From: Glycocaulis sp050485565
Lineage (GTDB): Bacteria; Pseudomonadota; Alphaproteobacteria; Caulobacterales; Maricaulaceae
NCBI RefSeq assembly: GCF_050485565.1
Contig: NZ_JBJHBQ010000009.1
Coordinates: 62,001 to 126,000, forward strand
Length of the DNA: 64,000 nucleotides
Direction: 5' to 3'
The notes under the pieces are model-generated. The model had not been told where the DNA came from, did not search any database, and saw only the letters and a program-made list of their open reading frames with translations. A program made the translations under genes and the position numbers. Numbering within the stretch: position 1 is the stretch's first letter; every line of letters starts with the position of its first letter. Shown here piece by piece: positions 40,893-49,435 of the stretch.

Positions 40893-42806
40893 ATGGTCAT
40901 CAATATCGTTGTGCTGGTGGGGATTCTCGTCACGCTGGTGACGATAGTGCCGGTCATCACCCAGATGCGAAAGCACCCCAAGGGCCTGCATATCCTCTTC
41001 TTTGCCGAGATGTGGGAGCGCTTCTCCTATTACGGGATGCGCGCGCTCCTCATCTTCTACCTGACCCAGCATTTCCTCTTTGATGATGCCTTCGCCAGCA
41101 CCCAGTACGGGGCCTATACGGCGCTGGTCTATCTGATGCCGCTCATCGGCGGTTTCCTGGCCGACCGGTATCTGGGCACGCGCAAAGCCATTGCTTACGG
41201 CGCGCTACTGCTGGTCGCCGGGCACCTCGCCATGGGGATTGAGGGCCGCCCGTCAGAGGAAGAGTTGCGCTATGACGGTGCGGGCTACTCGCTGGTTGCC
41301 GAGGGGCGCGGGGGCTTGCGCACCGTCCAGCTGGAGGTCGATGGCGCGCTTTACAGCTTCTCGGCCAACCGGGAAGGCGATCTCATCATCGCGGACCTGC
41401 CCGCAGAGGCCAGCCTGCCCGCCCTCCTGCCTGCCGGCAGCTTTGAAACGGAAGTCACCTATCGCGACGGGCGCGGCCTCGCCATCCTCTATTTTGCGCT
41501 CTCGCTCATCATCATGGGGGTAGCCTTTCTCAAGGCGAATATCTCTTCAATCGTCGGCCAGCTCTACGAGGAGCACGATCCGCGCCGCGATGGCGGGTTC
41601 ACGCTCTACTATTACGGCATCAATCTGGGAGCTTTCTGGGCGGCCATATTGTGCGGCCTCTTGGGCGAGACGGTCGGCTGGTGGGCCGGTTTCGGGCTGG
41701 CCGGCCTTGGCATGGCGTTCGGCTGGATCGTCTTCGTGCGCGGCCGGCTGGCTTTCTTCCTGCCCGGCAAGAGCCAGATCGCCGATGTTGGCAATCCACC
41801 CGATCCGGTGGCGCTGAAAGCGCGCGTGCTGGGGCCGCTCAGCCGTGAGACGGTAATCTATCTGCTCGGTTTTCTGGGCGTGGGCGGTGTCTGGTTCCTC
41901 ATCCAGGCCCACCAGCTCAGCCTGCAGCTGCCCGGTGTTGGCGGGGTGGACGCGATGCTGCTTCTGCTGATCGCCGGAGCAGTGCTCTTCATGGGCTATA
42001 TCGGCTGGTTCATGCGCGCCAACTGCACGGCCGAGGAGACACAAAGGCTCATCCTCGCGCTCATCCTCACCGTGGTTTCGGTGGTGTTCTGGGCGCTGTT
42101 TGAACAGGCCGGTTCGTCGATGAATTTGTTTGCCGCGCGCAATACCAATCTGGAGCTGTCGCCTGAACGCCTGATCGCGTTTGGCCCGATTGCGCTCGAT
42201 ATGACGCTGACCGCCTCCCAGACCCAGTCCTTCAATGCCGGTTTCATCCTCATCTTCGCCCCGCTGTTTGCGGGCCTGTGGGCGTTTCTGGCGAAGCTGC
42301 AGCGCAATCCCAACACGCCGCTGAAGTTTGGACTGGCTCTGGTGCAGGTGGGGCTTGGCTTCCTCGTACTGGTCTGGGGGATGCAGTTCGCCGACGATAA
42401 TTACCGCGTGCCGCTCTTCTTCCTGGCGCTGGCCTATCTCTTACACACGACCGGCGAGCTGTGCCTGTCGCCCGTGGGCCTTTCCGCGATTACCAAGCTC
42501 TCCCCGGCAGCGGTGGTCAGCTTCATGATGGCAGGCTGGTTCCTCGCACTCGCCTTCTCGCAATATGTGGCGGGCCTGCTGGCCGCCCTGACCGCCACCG
42601 ACACCGTGGCCGGGCAGGTGCTGGACCCTGAGCGTGCGCTTGCGGGCTATGCGGACGTGTTCGGCACGGTGGGGCTGGTCGGGATCGGGCTGGGCGTCGT
42701 GATGGGGCTGGCGAGCTTCTGGCTCAAACGCCTCGGCCATGGCCTTGCCGAGGACCAGATGGCCAGACCTTCAGAGCCGGGACCGGACGTGCCGGTGCGG
42801 GACTAG
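40893..42806 (+). CDS. POT/PTR2-family proton-coupled oligopeptide transporter
   Basis: 637 residues. The first helix carries FFAEMWERFSYYGMRALL, the ExxERFxYY proton/peptide motif of POT transporters; LKANISSIVGQLYEEHDPRRDGGFTLYYYGINLGAFWA is the PTR2 signature region. An extra segment of about 75 residues lies between helices 3 and 4 (about 115-193), predicted outside the membrane and rich in beta-type sequence. It imports di- and tripeptides. ATG 40893 (MVINIVVLVG) has GGGGGCAG upstream; a longer frame from 40539 overlaps the divergent gene. Ends at a strong terminator. Confidence 0.9.
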   Translation: MVINIVVLVGILVTLVTIVPVITQMRKHPKGLHILFFAEMWERFSYYGMRALLIFYLTQHFLFDDAFASTQYGAYTALVYLMPLIGGFLADRYLGTRKAIAYGALLLVAGHLAMGIEGRPSEEELRYDGAGYSLVAEGRGGLRTVQLEVDGALYSFSANREGDLIIADLPAEASLPALLPAGSFETEVTYRDGRGLAILYFALSLIIMGVAFLKANISSIVGQLYEEHDPRRDGGFTLYYYGINLGAFWAAILCGLLGETVGWWAGFGLAGLGMAFGWIVFVRGRLAFFLPGKSQIADVGNPPDPVALKARVLGPLSRETVIYLLGFLGVGGVWFLIQAHQLSLQLPGVGGVDAMLLLLIAGAVLFMGYIGWFMRANCTAEETQRLILALILTVVSVVFWALFEQAGSSMNLFAARNTNLELSPERLIAFGPIALDMTLTASQTQSFNAGFILIFAPLFAGLWAFLAKLQRNPNTPLKFGLALVQVGLGFLVLVWGMQFADDNYRVPLFFLALAYLLHTTGELCLSPVGLSAITKLSPAAVVSFMMAGWFLALAFSQYVAGLLAALTATDTVAGQVLDPERALAGYADVFGTVGLVGIGLGVVMGLASFWLKRLGHGLAEDQMARPSEPGPDVPVRD

Positions 42807-42812
42807 AAGGCA

Positions 42813-42844
42813 GGCCCGGAGGTGTGACCTCCGGGCCGCATTTT
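42813..42844. terminator. Intrinsic terminator after the POT transporter
   Basis: Perfect 11-bp stem GGCCCGGAGGT (42813-42823) and ACCTCCGGGCC (42827-42837), loop GTG, then GCA and TTTT. It lies between the convergent transporter and TonB-receptor genes. Confidence 0.85.
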
Positions 42845-42851
42845 CTGATCC

Positions 42852-44864
42852 CTAGAACGTCCGGCGCAGGCGGAATTGAAGGAAATCACGCGGATCGATG
42901 CGCTGTTCCTCGCGGAAGGCGAGGGCCTGTGTCGCCCTGTCTGCGTAAACCTCCCTGTCGACGCGGAAATCGTCCCAGACCGTCACGGCCAGATAGGCTG
43001 CCAACCCGTTGTCGAACGTGTACTCGGCAAACAGCGTGACGTAGTTGTGCAGCTCGAACCAGCGCTTCTGGTCCGGCTGGAAACTCGTTTCGCGGTAGTA
43101 TGGCAGGTAGTTCACGCCCCAGCGCAAATTCCAGTCCGGCACGTCGTTTTCAAAGTTGATGCTACCGGTCAGCGGGCGCACGCGTGATATCTGACGGTCC
43201 GCACCCGTTGTGGGATCGGTCACGCGCGTATGATCGTACCGGACATCGAAGGTGACGCGCCCGCGCTCCAGCCCCACATCGCGCAAGGGAAGGCGAACAT
43301 TGGCGGCAATGCGTGCCAGGCTGCCATCGCCGATATTGCCGATGGCCGTCAGCCCGTCATCTAGCGGAATGACATCGATCACGTCGGATATCGTGTCGTA
43401 GCGCAAGGTCAGTGTGGCGACCCCCTCGCCATTGAAACGCTGCTCAAATACCGCCTCGCTGACCCAGTTCTGTTGCGGGCGAATCTGCGAATTGCCACCG
43501 CGCACCTGATCGCTCGACAGCGAGCTGGAGGCAGCAAAATCACCGAAATTGAGCTGGCCGACCTCGCGTTCGAACCGCAGGCGTATCTGGCGGTTCTCAA
43601 CCGGGTCGAAGGTCAGGGCAAGGCGCGGCTTTGGATAGAAGAAGCTGCGTTCGGCCGAGGCGTCTCCGCTCTGGCGGATGGTGGAGTGTTCCAGCCTCAA
43701 GCCAGCTTCAAGGCGCAGCCGTTCGGAGCGTCTCCAGCTGGCCTGACCGAACATTTCACCGCGGATTTCTTCCACTAGCGTGGACGCCAGCGGCAGGGCA
43801 ACCGGCGCGCCATCGCTGAAGAAGCTCTGGTCGGTGTCCATGAAGTTGTAGGCCAGCTCACCGCCGCCTTCCCAGGTCAGGCTCTCGCTGCGCTCCCAGC
43901 GCAGCACGCCGCGCGCAATCGTCTCGCCGGAGGTGCGGTCCGCTTCGAACCGCTGGTCGAGGCCGGGGCCTTGCGCGCTGTTGGCAAACCCGCCCCAGCG
44001 GTAATTCTGGATCAGGCGGGTTTCCAGGTTCAGCGTCTCGCCCAGCGCGCGTTCATATCTCAGCCCCAGATCGGCCCGGCTGACATCATCGTCGAACGTG
44101 AATAGCCGCTCAGGCGATCCCGGCACGCTGAACGACAGCTCATCTTCAAATTCAAACCAGTTATAGCCGCCGGTGATTTCCAGCCGCCCCTGGCCAACCG
44201 GCCCGGACCAGTTGCCGCGCGTACTCCAGCCCCCGCCGTCGAAACGGTTGCGCTGACGCTCCTCGGAGATAATTGCGCCGGATGCGTCGCGCCGGGTTGA
44301 TGTGCCCCAGCCGGTGGAATCGTTCATGGCGATTGTGCGCCCCACCTGAAAGCCCCACTGGGTGTCGTTGTTGCTGGAAGAGAACTCGTAGCGCGCAGAC
44401 GGCATTGCAGGGCCGCCCTCGAAGGCGTGAAGCTGGGCCTGAACGGTATGTTGGCGTGACATCTCGCGGCTTAGAATGACGTTCACGACCACGCTCTGGC
44501 CTTGCATGTCGATGCCCGGCGCGCCGCCACGGATCAGCTCGATCCGCTCCACCCGGCTTGCCGGGGTGCGCGTCAGCACGGATGTGCCGGTATCGTCCTT
44601 GGAGGCCGGCCGCGCTCCGTTTATCAGCACATTGCCGCCGGCGCCCGCAAACCCGCGCACCGAGGCACCGTCACTGACCGAGAAGCCGGGAATGCGATTG
44701 ACCATGTCCAGCGCATTGGACGGATTGGCCGCCGCGAAGAAGTCCGGTTCGTAGACGAGGATGTTTTCAGCCGCGCCGCTCTGGGCAGGCAGGCTTTCCT
44801 GCGCGAGCGCAGCGGGGGCGGTGATGGCGAGCGCGATGGCCGCCGAACAGAACAGGTGTTTCAC
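42852..44864 (-). CDS. TonB-dependent outer-membrane receptor
   Basis: 670 residues. A signal peptide (about 1-21, ending ALAQE) is followed by a plug domain (FFAAANPSNALDMVNRIPGFSVSDGASVRGFAG, NVLINGARPASK, RVERIELIRGGAPG) and a beta-barrel ending in FLQFRLRRTF, the terminal-phenylalanine signature of outer-membrane proteins. It imports a siderophore, cofactor or oligomer using TonB energy; the ligand is not evident. The start is GTG 44864. Its Shine-Dalgarno is inside a hairpin, and a perfect dyad sits over the likely -35, so expression looks tightly regulated. Confidence 0.9.
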   Translation of the reverse strand: MKHLFCSAAIALAITAPAALAQESLPAQSGAAENILVYEPDFFAAANPSNALDMVNRIPGFSVSDGASVRGFAGAGGNVLINGARPASKDDTGTSVLTRTPASRVERIELIRGGAPGIDMQGQSVVVNVILSREMSRQHTVQAQLHAFEGGPAMPSARYEFSSSNNDTQWGFQVGRTIAMNDSTGWGTSTRRDASGAIISEERQRNRFDGGGWSTRGNWSGPVGQGRLEITGGYNWFEFEDELSFSVPGSPERLFTFDDDVSRADLGLRYERALGETLNLETRLIQNYRWGGFANSAQGPGLDQRFEADRTSGETIARGVLRWERSESLTWEGGGELAYNFMDTDQSFFSDGAPVALPLASTLVEEIRGEMFGQASWRRSERLRLEAGLRLEHSTIRQSGDASAERSFFYPKPRLALTFDPVENRQIRLRFEREVGQLNFGDFAASSSLSSDQVRGGNSQIRPQQNWVSEAVFEQRFNGEGVATLTLRYDTISDVIDVIPLDDGLTAIGNIGDGSLARIAANVRLPLRDVGLERGRVTFDVRYDHTRVTDPTTGADRQISRVRPLTGSINFENDVPDWNLRWGVNYLPYYRETSFQPDQKRWFELHNYVTLFAEYTFDNGLAAYLAVTVWDDFRVDREVYADRATQALAFREEQRIDPRDFLQFRLRRTF

Positions 44865-44872
44865 AATATGGT

Positions 44873-44893
44873 CCCTCCCAAGACATGGGAGGG
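44873..44893 (-). promoter_or_regulatory. Hairpin masking the ribosome site of the TonB-receptor gene
   Basis: On the minus strand CCCTCCCA (44893-44886) pairs with TGGGAGGG (44880-44873) around a 5-nt loop. The 3' arm contains the GGGAGG ribosome site, about 8-9 nt before the GTG start. An 8-bp stem there would hinder initiation unless opened by a protein, RNA or translation. Confidence 0.5.
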
Positions 44894-44916
44894 TGTGTGC
44901 GCTTCCTGCGCGTCAT

Positions 44917-44952
44917 ATAATAGTTACGATGCAGAAATGTGCCTCACATTTC
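44917..44952 (-). promoter_or_regulatory. Operator-like dyad and -10 box upstream of the TonB-receptor gene
   Basis: GAAATGTGCCTCACATTTC (44934-44952) is a perfect 8-bp inverted repeat around CCT. On the minus strand TATTAT (44922-44917) could be a -10 box, which puts the dyad over the -35 region. The arms GAAATGT/ACATTTC recall Fur-family (Zur-like) operators, but the spacing is shorter, so the regulator is a guess. Confidence 0.5.
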
Positions 44953-44989
44953 AGTTATTTAATTGCTTTCCTGTAATGTTGCGCTGCAG

Positions 44990-45892
44990 CTATTCTGCCG
45001 AAAATGAGGTGTGCCGGGCTGCGCTTAACTCTACACAGGCTGTGCCGCCGGTTACGGTCAGCGTGATAATGCTGGCGTTCAGCAAATCCATGCCAGCGAA
45101 GAGGGCGGGGTGGTCCGTCATGCCCATCGCCTCGAAGACGGGCAGGGCGGCGATGGCGATTTCCACATTGCGCCGATCCAGGCCGCCAGCGCGCAAAAGC
45201 CGGGCGCGCATCATGCGGGCCGGGATCGCCTCGCCATCCGCTCCGATGATTGTGGCGCGTCCCGTGCGTCCTGCTACAGGCGATAGCTGGCGGGCGAGAG
45301 CAGGGTTGCCCACCGATCCGGTCAGGCCGGTATCGACCATAATCAGAATCGCGCGGCTGTTGATCTCGCCTTCGATGGCCGGGAGGGATGGCGCACCCGG
45401 TGTGCAGGGCCGGTCGGGGACCGGTTCCAGCCGGTTCGCGGCGAGATCAATGCGCCAACTTCGCCCGATCAGCGCATCCAGTCCCAGAAACCCGTCCAGT
45501 TGCCCGCCCGAATCCGGAGCGTCAGACAGGGCTACGGGCAAAAGCTCAGGCAGGTCCAGCCCGCCCAACTGCGCGCCAGTCAAGGTGTAGCGGTCCACAC
45601 GGGACTGGCCGGTAAGGGCGGTGAGGGACGCACTGCCTGTGGATGCAGAGGCGAGGCCCAATCGCGTAATGGCCGCTTCGGTCAGGGCGCTGGTTTCCGC
45701 CCCGGTATCGAGCGCCAGCCGCAGAGTGCCGGACGGGGTGGAAAGCTCCACCACGGCGTGGCCGTCCGCGCTGCGGCTTAAGGAAACGGGATCGGCGAAG
45801 GCGGCCGGGCAGAGGGTCAGAACCGCTACGGCCAGAACCGCTACGGCCAGAGCCGCAGAGGCAGCTGTGAGGGGCTTAGCCTGCGCCGCCAA
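44990..45892 (-). CDS. Exported double-domain retropepsin-like aspartic protease
   Basis: 300 residues. A signal peptide (about 1-33, ending AFAD) precedes two retropepsin-like halves, each with a catalytic-type triplet: LRLALDTGAETSAL and ILIMVDTGLTGSV. One chain could therefore form the two-aspartate site that retroviral proteases build by dimerising. DGFLGLDALIGRSWRIDLAANRL and ALFAGMDLLNASIITL are the hydrophobic strands after each domain. Location is periplasmic; substrates are unknown. Its start overlaps the tldD end by 17 nt, suggesting co-expression with another peptidase. Confidence 0.82.
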   Translation of the reverse strand: MAAQAKPLTAASAALAVAVLAVAVLTLCPAAFADPVSLSRSADGHAVVELSTPSGTLRLALDTGAETSALTEAAITRLGLASASTGSASLTALTGQSRVDRYTLTGAQLGGLDLPELLPVALSDAPDSGGQLDGFLGLDALIGRSWRIDLAANRLEPVPDRPCTPGAPSLPAIEGEINSRAILIMVDTGLTGSVGNPALARQLSPVAGRTGRATIIGADGEAIPARMMRARLLRAGGLDRRNVEIAIAALPVFEAMGMTDHPALFAGMDLLNASIITLTVTGGTACVELSAARHTSFSAE

Positions 45893-47300
45893 CGGTGATC
45901 CCGGCGATTTTCAGGGTCGGCTGGCCAACGCCAACCGGTACGCCCTGGCCTGCCTTGCCGCACGTGCCGATGCCGGGGTCCATGGCAAAATCATTACCGA
46001 TCATGGAGATGCGGGTGAGGGCGCTGGGGCCGTCGCCGATCAGGGTTGCGCCCTTGATCGGTTCGGCGATCTTGCCGCCGCGCACGCGGTAGGCCTCGGT
46101 GCAGCGGAAGACGAATTTGCCAGAGGTGATGTCCACCTGCCCGCCGCCGAAATTGGCGGCATAGATGCCGTCGTCCAGGCTTTCGAGGATCTCCTTCGGA
46201 TCGTGCTCTCCACCGGTCATGATCGTGTTGGTCATGCGTGGCATGGGCGCGTGGGCATAGCTTTCGCGCCGTCCATTGCCCGTGGGTTCAACGCCCATCA
46301 GGCGGGCATTCATCCGGTCCTGCATGAAGCCGACCAGAATGCCGTCCTCGATCAGCGTCGTGCGGCCCGTCGGCGTGCCTTCATCATCAATGGTCAAAGA
46401 GCCGCGGCGATTGGGAATGGTGCCGTCATCAATGACGGTGACGCCCGGCGCGGCAACACGCTTGCCGACCCGGCCGGCGAACGCGCTGGTGCCCTTGCGG
46501 TTGAAATCGCCTTCCAGGCCGTGGCCCACCGCCTCGTGCAGCAAAATAGCTGGCCAGCCTGCGCCCAGCACCGCTTCCCATTCGCCTGCGGGGGCGTCCA
46601 CTGCTTCGAGATTGACCTTGGCCACGCGCAGGGCCTCGTCGGCAAGACCCTGCCAGCTTTCAGGCGACAGCCATTGGGAGAATTCCGCGCGGCCACCGGC
46701 ACCAGCGCTGCCGCTTTCGCGACGTCCATTGCGCTCCACGGTGACGGAGATGTTCAGCCGTACCAGCGGGCGTACATCATGGGCCATGTAGCCATCGGCG
46801 CGCACAATGCCGATGACACGGCGCGAGGCGGCGATGGAACAGCCCACCTGCACCACTTCCGGATCGCGCGCGCGCAGCCATGCGTCTATCTCGCCCAGAA
46901 GGGCGGCTTTTGCCTCGAAGCCCGGCTCGCCGATCACATCGACATCATCATAGAGCTTCACGTTGGTGCCGTGCGGGGGCGGCGCCATCACCGCGTTGCG
47001 GCCCTGCCGGGCGGCTGCGGCTGTTTCGCCGGCACGTTTGAGCGCGGCAAGGCTTACATCATTGGAGTGCGCAAAGCCGGTGGTCTCGCCAAACACGCCG
47101 CGCAGGCCAAAACCGCGCCCGGCATCAAAGCTCGCCGCTTTTAGCCGTCCATCATCGAAGGCCAGAGTCTCGTTGGCTTCTGTTTCAAGGAACAGCTCGC
47201 CATCGTCCGCTCCGGCAAGGCTGTCGCGCAATACGCGGCCAGCGTCTTCGGCATCGAAGGCAAATCCGTCAAACGGATCGGTGGAAGGCGTGCTGGCCAT
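45876..47300 (-). CDS. tldD: Metalloprotease TldD
   Basis: 474 residues, PmbA/TldD family. The zinc motif HExxxH is in ILLHEAVGHGLEGDFNRKG, and MTGGEHDPKEILESLDDGIYAANFGGGQVDITSG is conserved. With PmbA (TldE) it forms a heterodimer that degrades unfolded peptides, such as microcin B17 precursor or the CcdA antitoxin; the partner is not in this window. In Caulobacter-like genomes tldD commonly neighbours the cox operon, as here. Its end overlaps the aspartic protease start. Confidence 0.94.
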   Translation of the reverse strand: MASTPSTDPFDGFAFDAEDAGRVLRDSLAGADDGELFLETEANETLAFDDGRLKAASFDAGRGFGLRGVFGETTGFAHSNDVSLAALKRAGETAAAARQGRNAVMAPPPHGTNVKLYDDVDVIGEPGFEAKAALLGEIDAWLRARDPEVVQVGCSIAASRRVIGIVRADGYMAHDVRPLVRLNISVTVERNGRRESGSAGAGGRAEFSQWLSPESWQGLADEALRVAKVNLEAVDAPAGEWEAVLGAGWPAILLHEAVGHGLEGDFNRKGTSAFAGRVGKRVAAPGVTVIDDGTIPNRRGSLTIDDEGTPTGRTTLIEDGILVGFMQDRMNARLMGVEPTGNGRRESYAHAPMPRMTNTIMTGGEHDPKEILESLDDGIYAANFGGGQVDITSGKFVFRCTEAYRVRGGKIAEPIKGATLIGDGPSALTRISMIGNDFAMDPGIGTCGKAGQGVPVGVGQPTLKIAGITVGGAG

Positions 47301-47397
47301 CGGGCTCTCCTGCTTGGGCGTCTAGCACCCAACATAGGGACGTGCGCCCGCCTTATCGACCCTGCTCTCGCAGGTCTTTTCCTGATGCTCAACACCT

Positions 47398-47593
47398 CGT
47401 CATCCCCGCGCAGGCGGGGATCCAGAGATCGAAGAGCGAAGTCCGTGCAAAATGGCATGGATCCCGGCTCAGAGGCCGGGACCCCGGTGGTTGCCATCGA
47501 GCCTTTCAACCGGGTTCCCGGGCTTGACCCGGGACCCATGTTTTCAGCTCTCGAAACATTCCATGGGTCCCCCGTCGGGGCGGGGGACCCCGG
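47398..47593. repeat. Cluster of short palindromic repeats, family B
   Basis: The 454-bp gap between tldD and the TPR gene has no convincing gene. It holds four palindromes: 47398-47430 (CGTCATCCCCG to GGGGATCCAG), 47456-47487 (CATGGATCCCGG to CCGGGACCCCGG), 47511-47539 (GGGTTCCCGGGCTTGACCCG to GGGACCCATG) and 47561-47593 (CCATGGGTCCCCCGTCGGGG to GGGGACCCCGG). They share the GGATCC/GGGACCC and CATGG themes with 5539-5721. This is the only repeat locus here not between convergent genes. The remainder of the gap (to 47754) shows nothing further. Confidence 0.72.
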
Positions 47594-47754
47594 TGGAGGG
47601 GGCTTGCAGGATATCTGACAGGCCGCAAAGCGGCCTGAAAAGCACGATCCCCGATCAAGCCGGAGGACGCGTTGCGGAACTAAAAGAGGCATGGATCACC
47701 CGCATGAAGCGGGTGATGACAGATGGAGGCGGAAGAGGATGAAAGGTTTACGCC

Positions 47755-48336
47755 CTAAGGCTGATGCCTTGCAAAACGGCGCGGCTGGGCGGCCAGCAGC
47801 GCGTTCTCCGGTGCAAGGCGCGCTGCTTCGCGATAGGCGTCGTAGGCATCGTCATACTGGCCGAGGCGTTCCAGCGCGATGGCGCGGTTGAAATGGGCCA
47901 GATGCGATGGCTCCAGTCCCAGCTCCAGCGCGCGGCGGGCCGAAGCCTGCGCACCGTTGAAATCCCCGATGCGTATCTGCGCTGCCGAGAGCGTCAGATG
48001 AAGCTGCGGCAGATCGTCCAGCAGCGTGCGCGCGGCATTCAGGTCCGTCATGGCATTGCGGCCATCGCCGCGTGCCGCCGACAGGGCGGCGCGATTGAGA
48101 TGCAGACGGGCGCGCTCCTCGTCACCGAGGCTCGAATCACGCAGCGCAAAGTCACATGCGCCAAGCGCGCGGGCAGCATCAGTGCCTGAAAGCGCTGCCG
48201 CCTCACATTCGGAAATGGCCGAACGCACCGCTGGTGCACGCTCCTGGGCAAAGGCTCCGGCGCTGCTGGTGACGGCAATTACAAGGCCGGCGAGGCAGGC
48301 GATCTGACGGCGCTTGTGCGCAATAAGGGCGTTCAT
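47755..48336 (-). CDS. Exported TPR-repeat protein
   Basis: 193 residues. The signal peptide (about 9-30, ending AFAQE) is followed by tetratricopeptide-type helical pairs: LHLNRAALSAARGDGRNAMTDLNAARTLLDDLPQ, DFNGAQASARRALELGLEPSHLAHFNRAIALERLGQYDDAYDAYREAARLAPEN. These match TPR consensus positions (W/L-x2-L/G-Y-A-F-A-P). Likely a periplasmic adaptor; the partner is unknown. It is divergent from the cox operon with a 214-bp gap that carries a redox-regulator-like dyad, so that region may serve both. Confidence 0.8.
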   Translation of the reverse strand: MNALIAHKRRQIACLAGLVIAVTSSAGAFAQERAPAVRSAISECEAAALSGTDAARALGACDFALRDSSLGDEERARLHLNRAALSAARGDGRNAMTDLNAARTLLDDLPQLHLTLSAAQIRIGDFNGAQASARRALELGLEPSHLAHFNRAIALERLGQYDDAYDAYREAARLAPENALLAAQPRRFARHQP

Positions 48337-48436
48337 GACGTCTCCGGCGCTTGAGATTTTCTTCGTGTAAGGCTAGCAGACAGCGCAAGCCCGCATCAAA
48401 CCGAATGTCCGGGCGGAACTGAATTATGTGGGTGCC

Positions 48437-48464
48437 TTGCGACAAAAAGGCGCTCATGTCGCAA
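48437..48464. promoter_or_regulatory. TTGCGACA dyad upstream of the cox operon
   Basis: TTGCGACA (48437-48444) and TGTCGCAA (48457-48464) form a perfect 8-bp inverted repeat with a 12-nt spacer, about 87 bp before the coxB start. The GCGAC/GTCGC arms resemble sites of RegA/PrrA/RegR-type redox regulators, which control terminal oxidases in alphaproteobacteria. The assignment is by motif and context only. Confidence 0.45.
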
Positions 48465-48550
48465 TGACACCGGCGCAGGCCGGTTCTATATTCCGCTGCA
48501 CGAAGCAGGGCCGCGCCCTGCAGGCTGCCAGAAAAAGTCTTGGGGGTTCC

Positions 48551-49417
48551 ATGCGTTTGAAGCTCATAGCCGGAGCGGGTCTCGCCGCCGTACTGACCGG
48601 CGCGGCATCGGCCACGATTATCGGTGCGCCGGTAGATGGCGGGCTGGGTCTGCAGGAAGCCGTGACGCCGGTGATGGAGAATATCGTCTCCTTCCACAAT
48701 CTGCTTTTGTGGATCATCTCGGCGATCTGTCTTCTGGTGCTCGGCCTGATCTTGTGGATCGCCGTACGCTACCGGGCCAAGACCAATCCCGAGCCCAAGA
48801 AATTCAGCCACAACACGCTGATCGAGATCATCTGGACGGCGGTGCCGGTGCTGATCCTCATCGTGATTGCGGTGCCTTCCTTCCGCCTGCTCTATTTCCA
48901 GGACGTGATCCCGGAGGCCGATTTCACCATCAAGGTGACCGGCAATCAGTGGAACTGGACCTATGAGTATCCCGACCATGGCGGGTTCGAGTTCATTTCC
49001 AACATGCTCGAAGACGATGAGCTCACCAACGAGAACTGGGAGCAGCTGCGCCTTCTGAGCACGGATGTGCCGATTGTCGTGCCGTCTGGCGCAACGGTGC
49101 GCGTGCAGGTGACGGCCTCTGACGTTATCCACTCCTGGGCCGTCCCGGCCTTCGGAGTGAAGATGGACGGCATTCCCGGCCGCCTGAACGAAACCTGGTT
49201 CCTCGTGCCGGAAGGCAATGAAGGCATCTATTTCGGGCAGTGCTCTGAAATCTGCGGCATCCGCCACGCCTTCATGCCCATCGAGGTGCATGTCGTGCCT
49301 GAGACCGTGTTTACCGCCTGGACCGAAGCGGCCAATGCCGATCCCTACACCGCGTCTGACGTCCTTGCTTCCTATTATGCCAGCCAGCGCGCCACCCGCG
49401 TCGCGGCGGCTCAGTAA
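48551..49417 (+). CDS. ctaC: Cytochrome c oxidase subunit II
   Basis: 288 residues. A signal peptide, two membrane helices (about 45-70 and 90-110) and a cupredoxin domain are seen. The Cu-A site is complete: histidine in ASDVIHSWAVPAFG, then GQCSEICGIRHAFMPIEV with the two cysteines, glutamate carbonyl, histidine and methionine. It takes electrons from cytochrome c. ATG 48551 (GGGGG just ahead) is used instead of a longer frame starting at 48428. First gene of the ctaC-ctaD-ctaB-coxF-ctaG-ctaE cluster. Confidence 0.97.
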   Translation: MRLKLIAGAGLAAVLTGAASATIIGAPVDGGLGLQEAVTPVMENIVSFHNLLLWIISAICLLVLGLILWIAVRYRAKTNPEPKKFSHNTLIEIIWTAVPVLILIVIAVPSFRLLYFQDVIPEADFTIKVTGNQWNWTYEYPDHGGFEFISNMLEDDELTNENWEQLRLLSTDVPIVVPSGATVRVQVTASDVIHSWAVPAFGVKMDGIPGRLNETWFLVPEGNEGIYFGQCSEICGIRHAFMPIEVHVVPETVFTAWTEAANADPYTASDVLASYYASQRATRVAAAQ

Positions 49418-49435
49418 TCCCCGGAGAAGATCATC

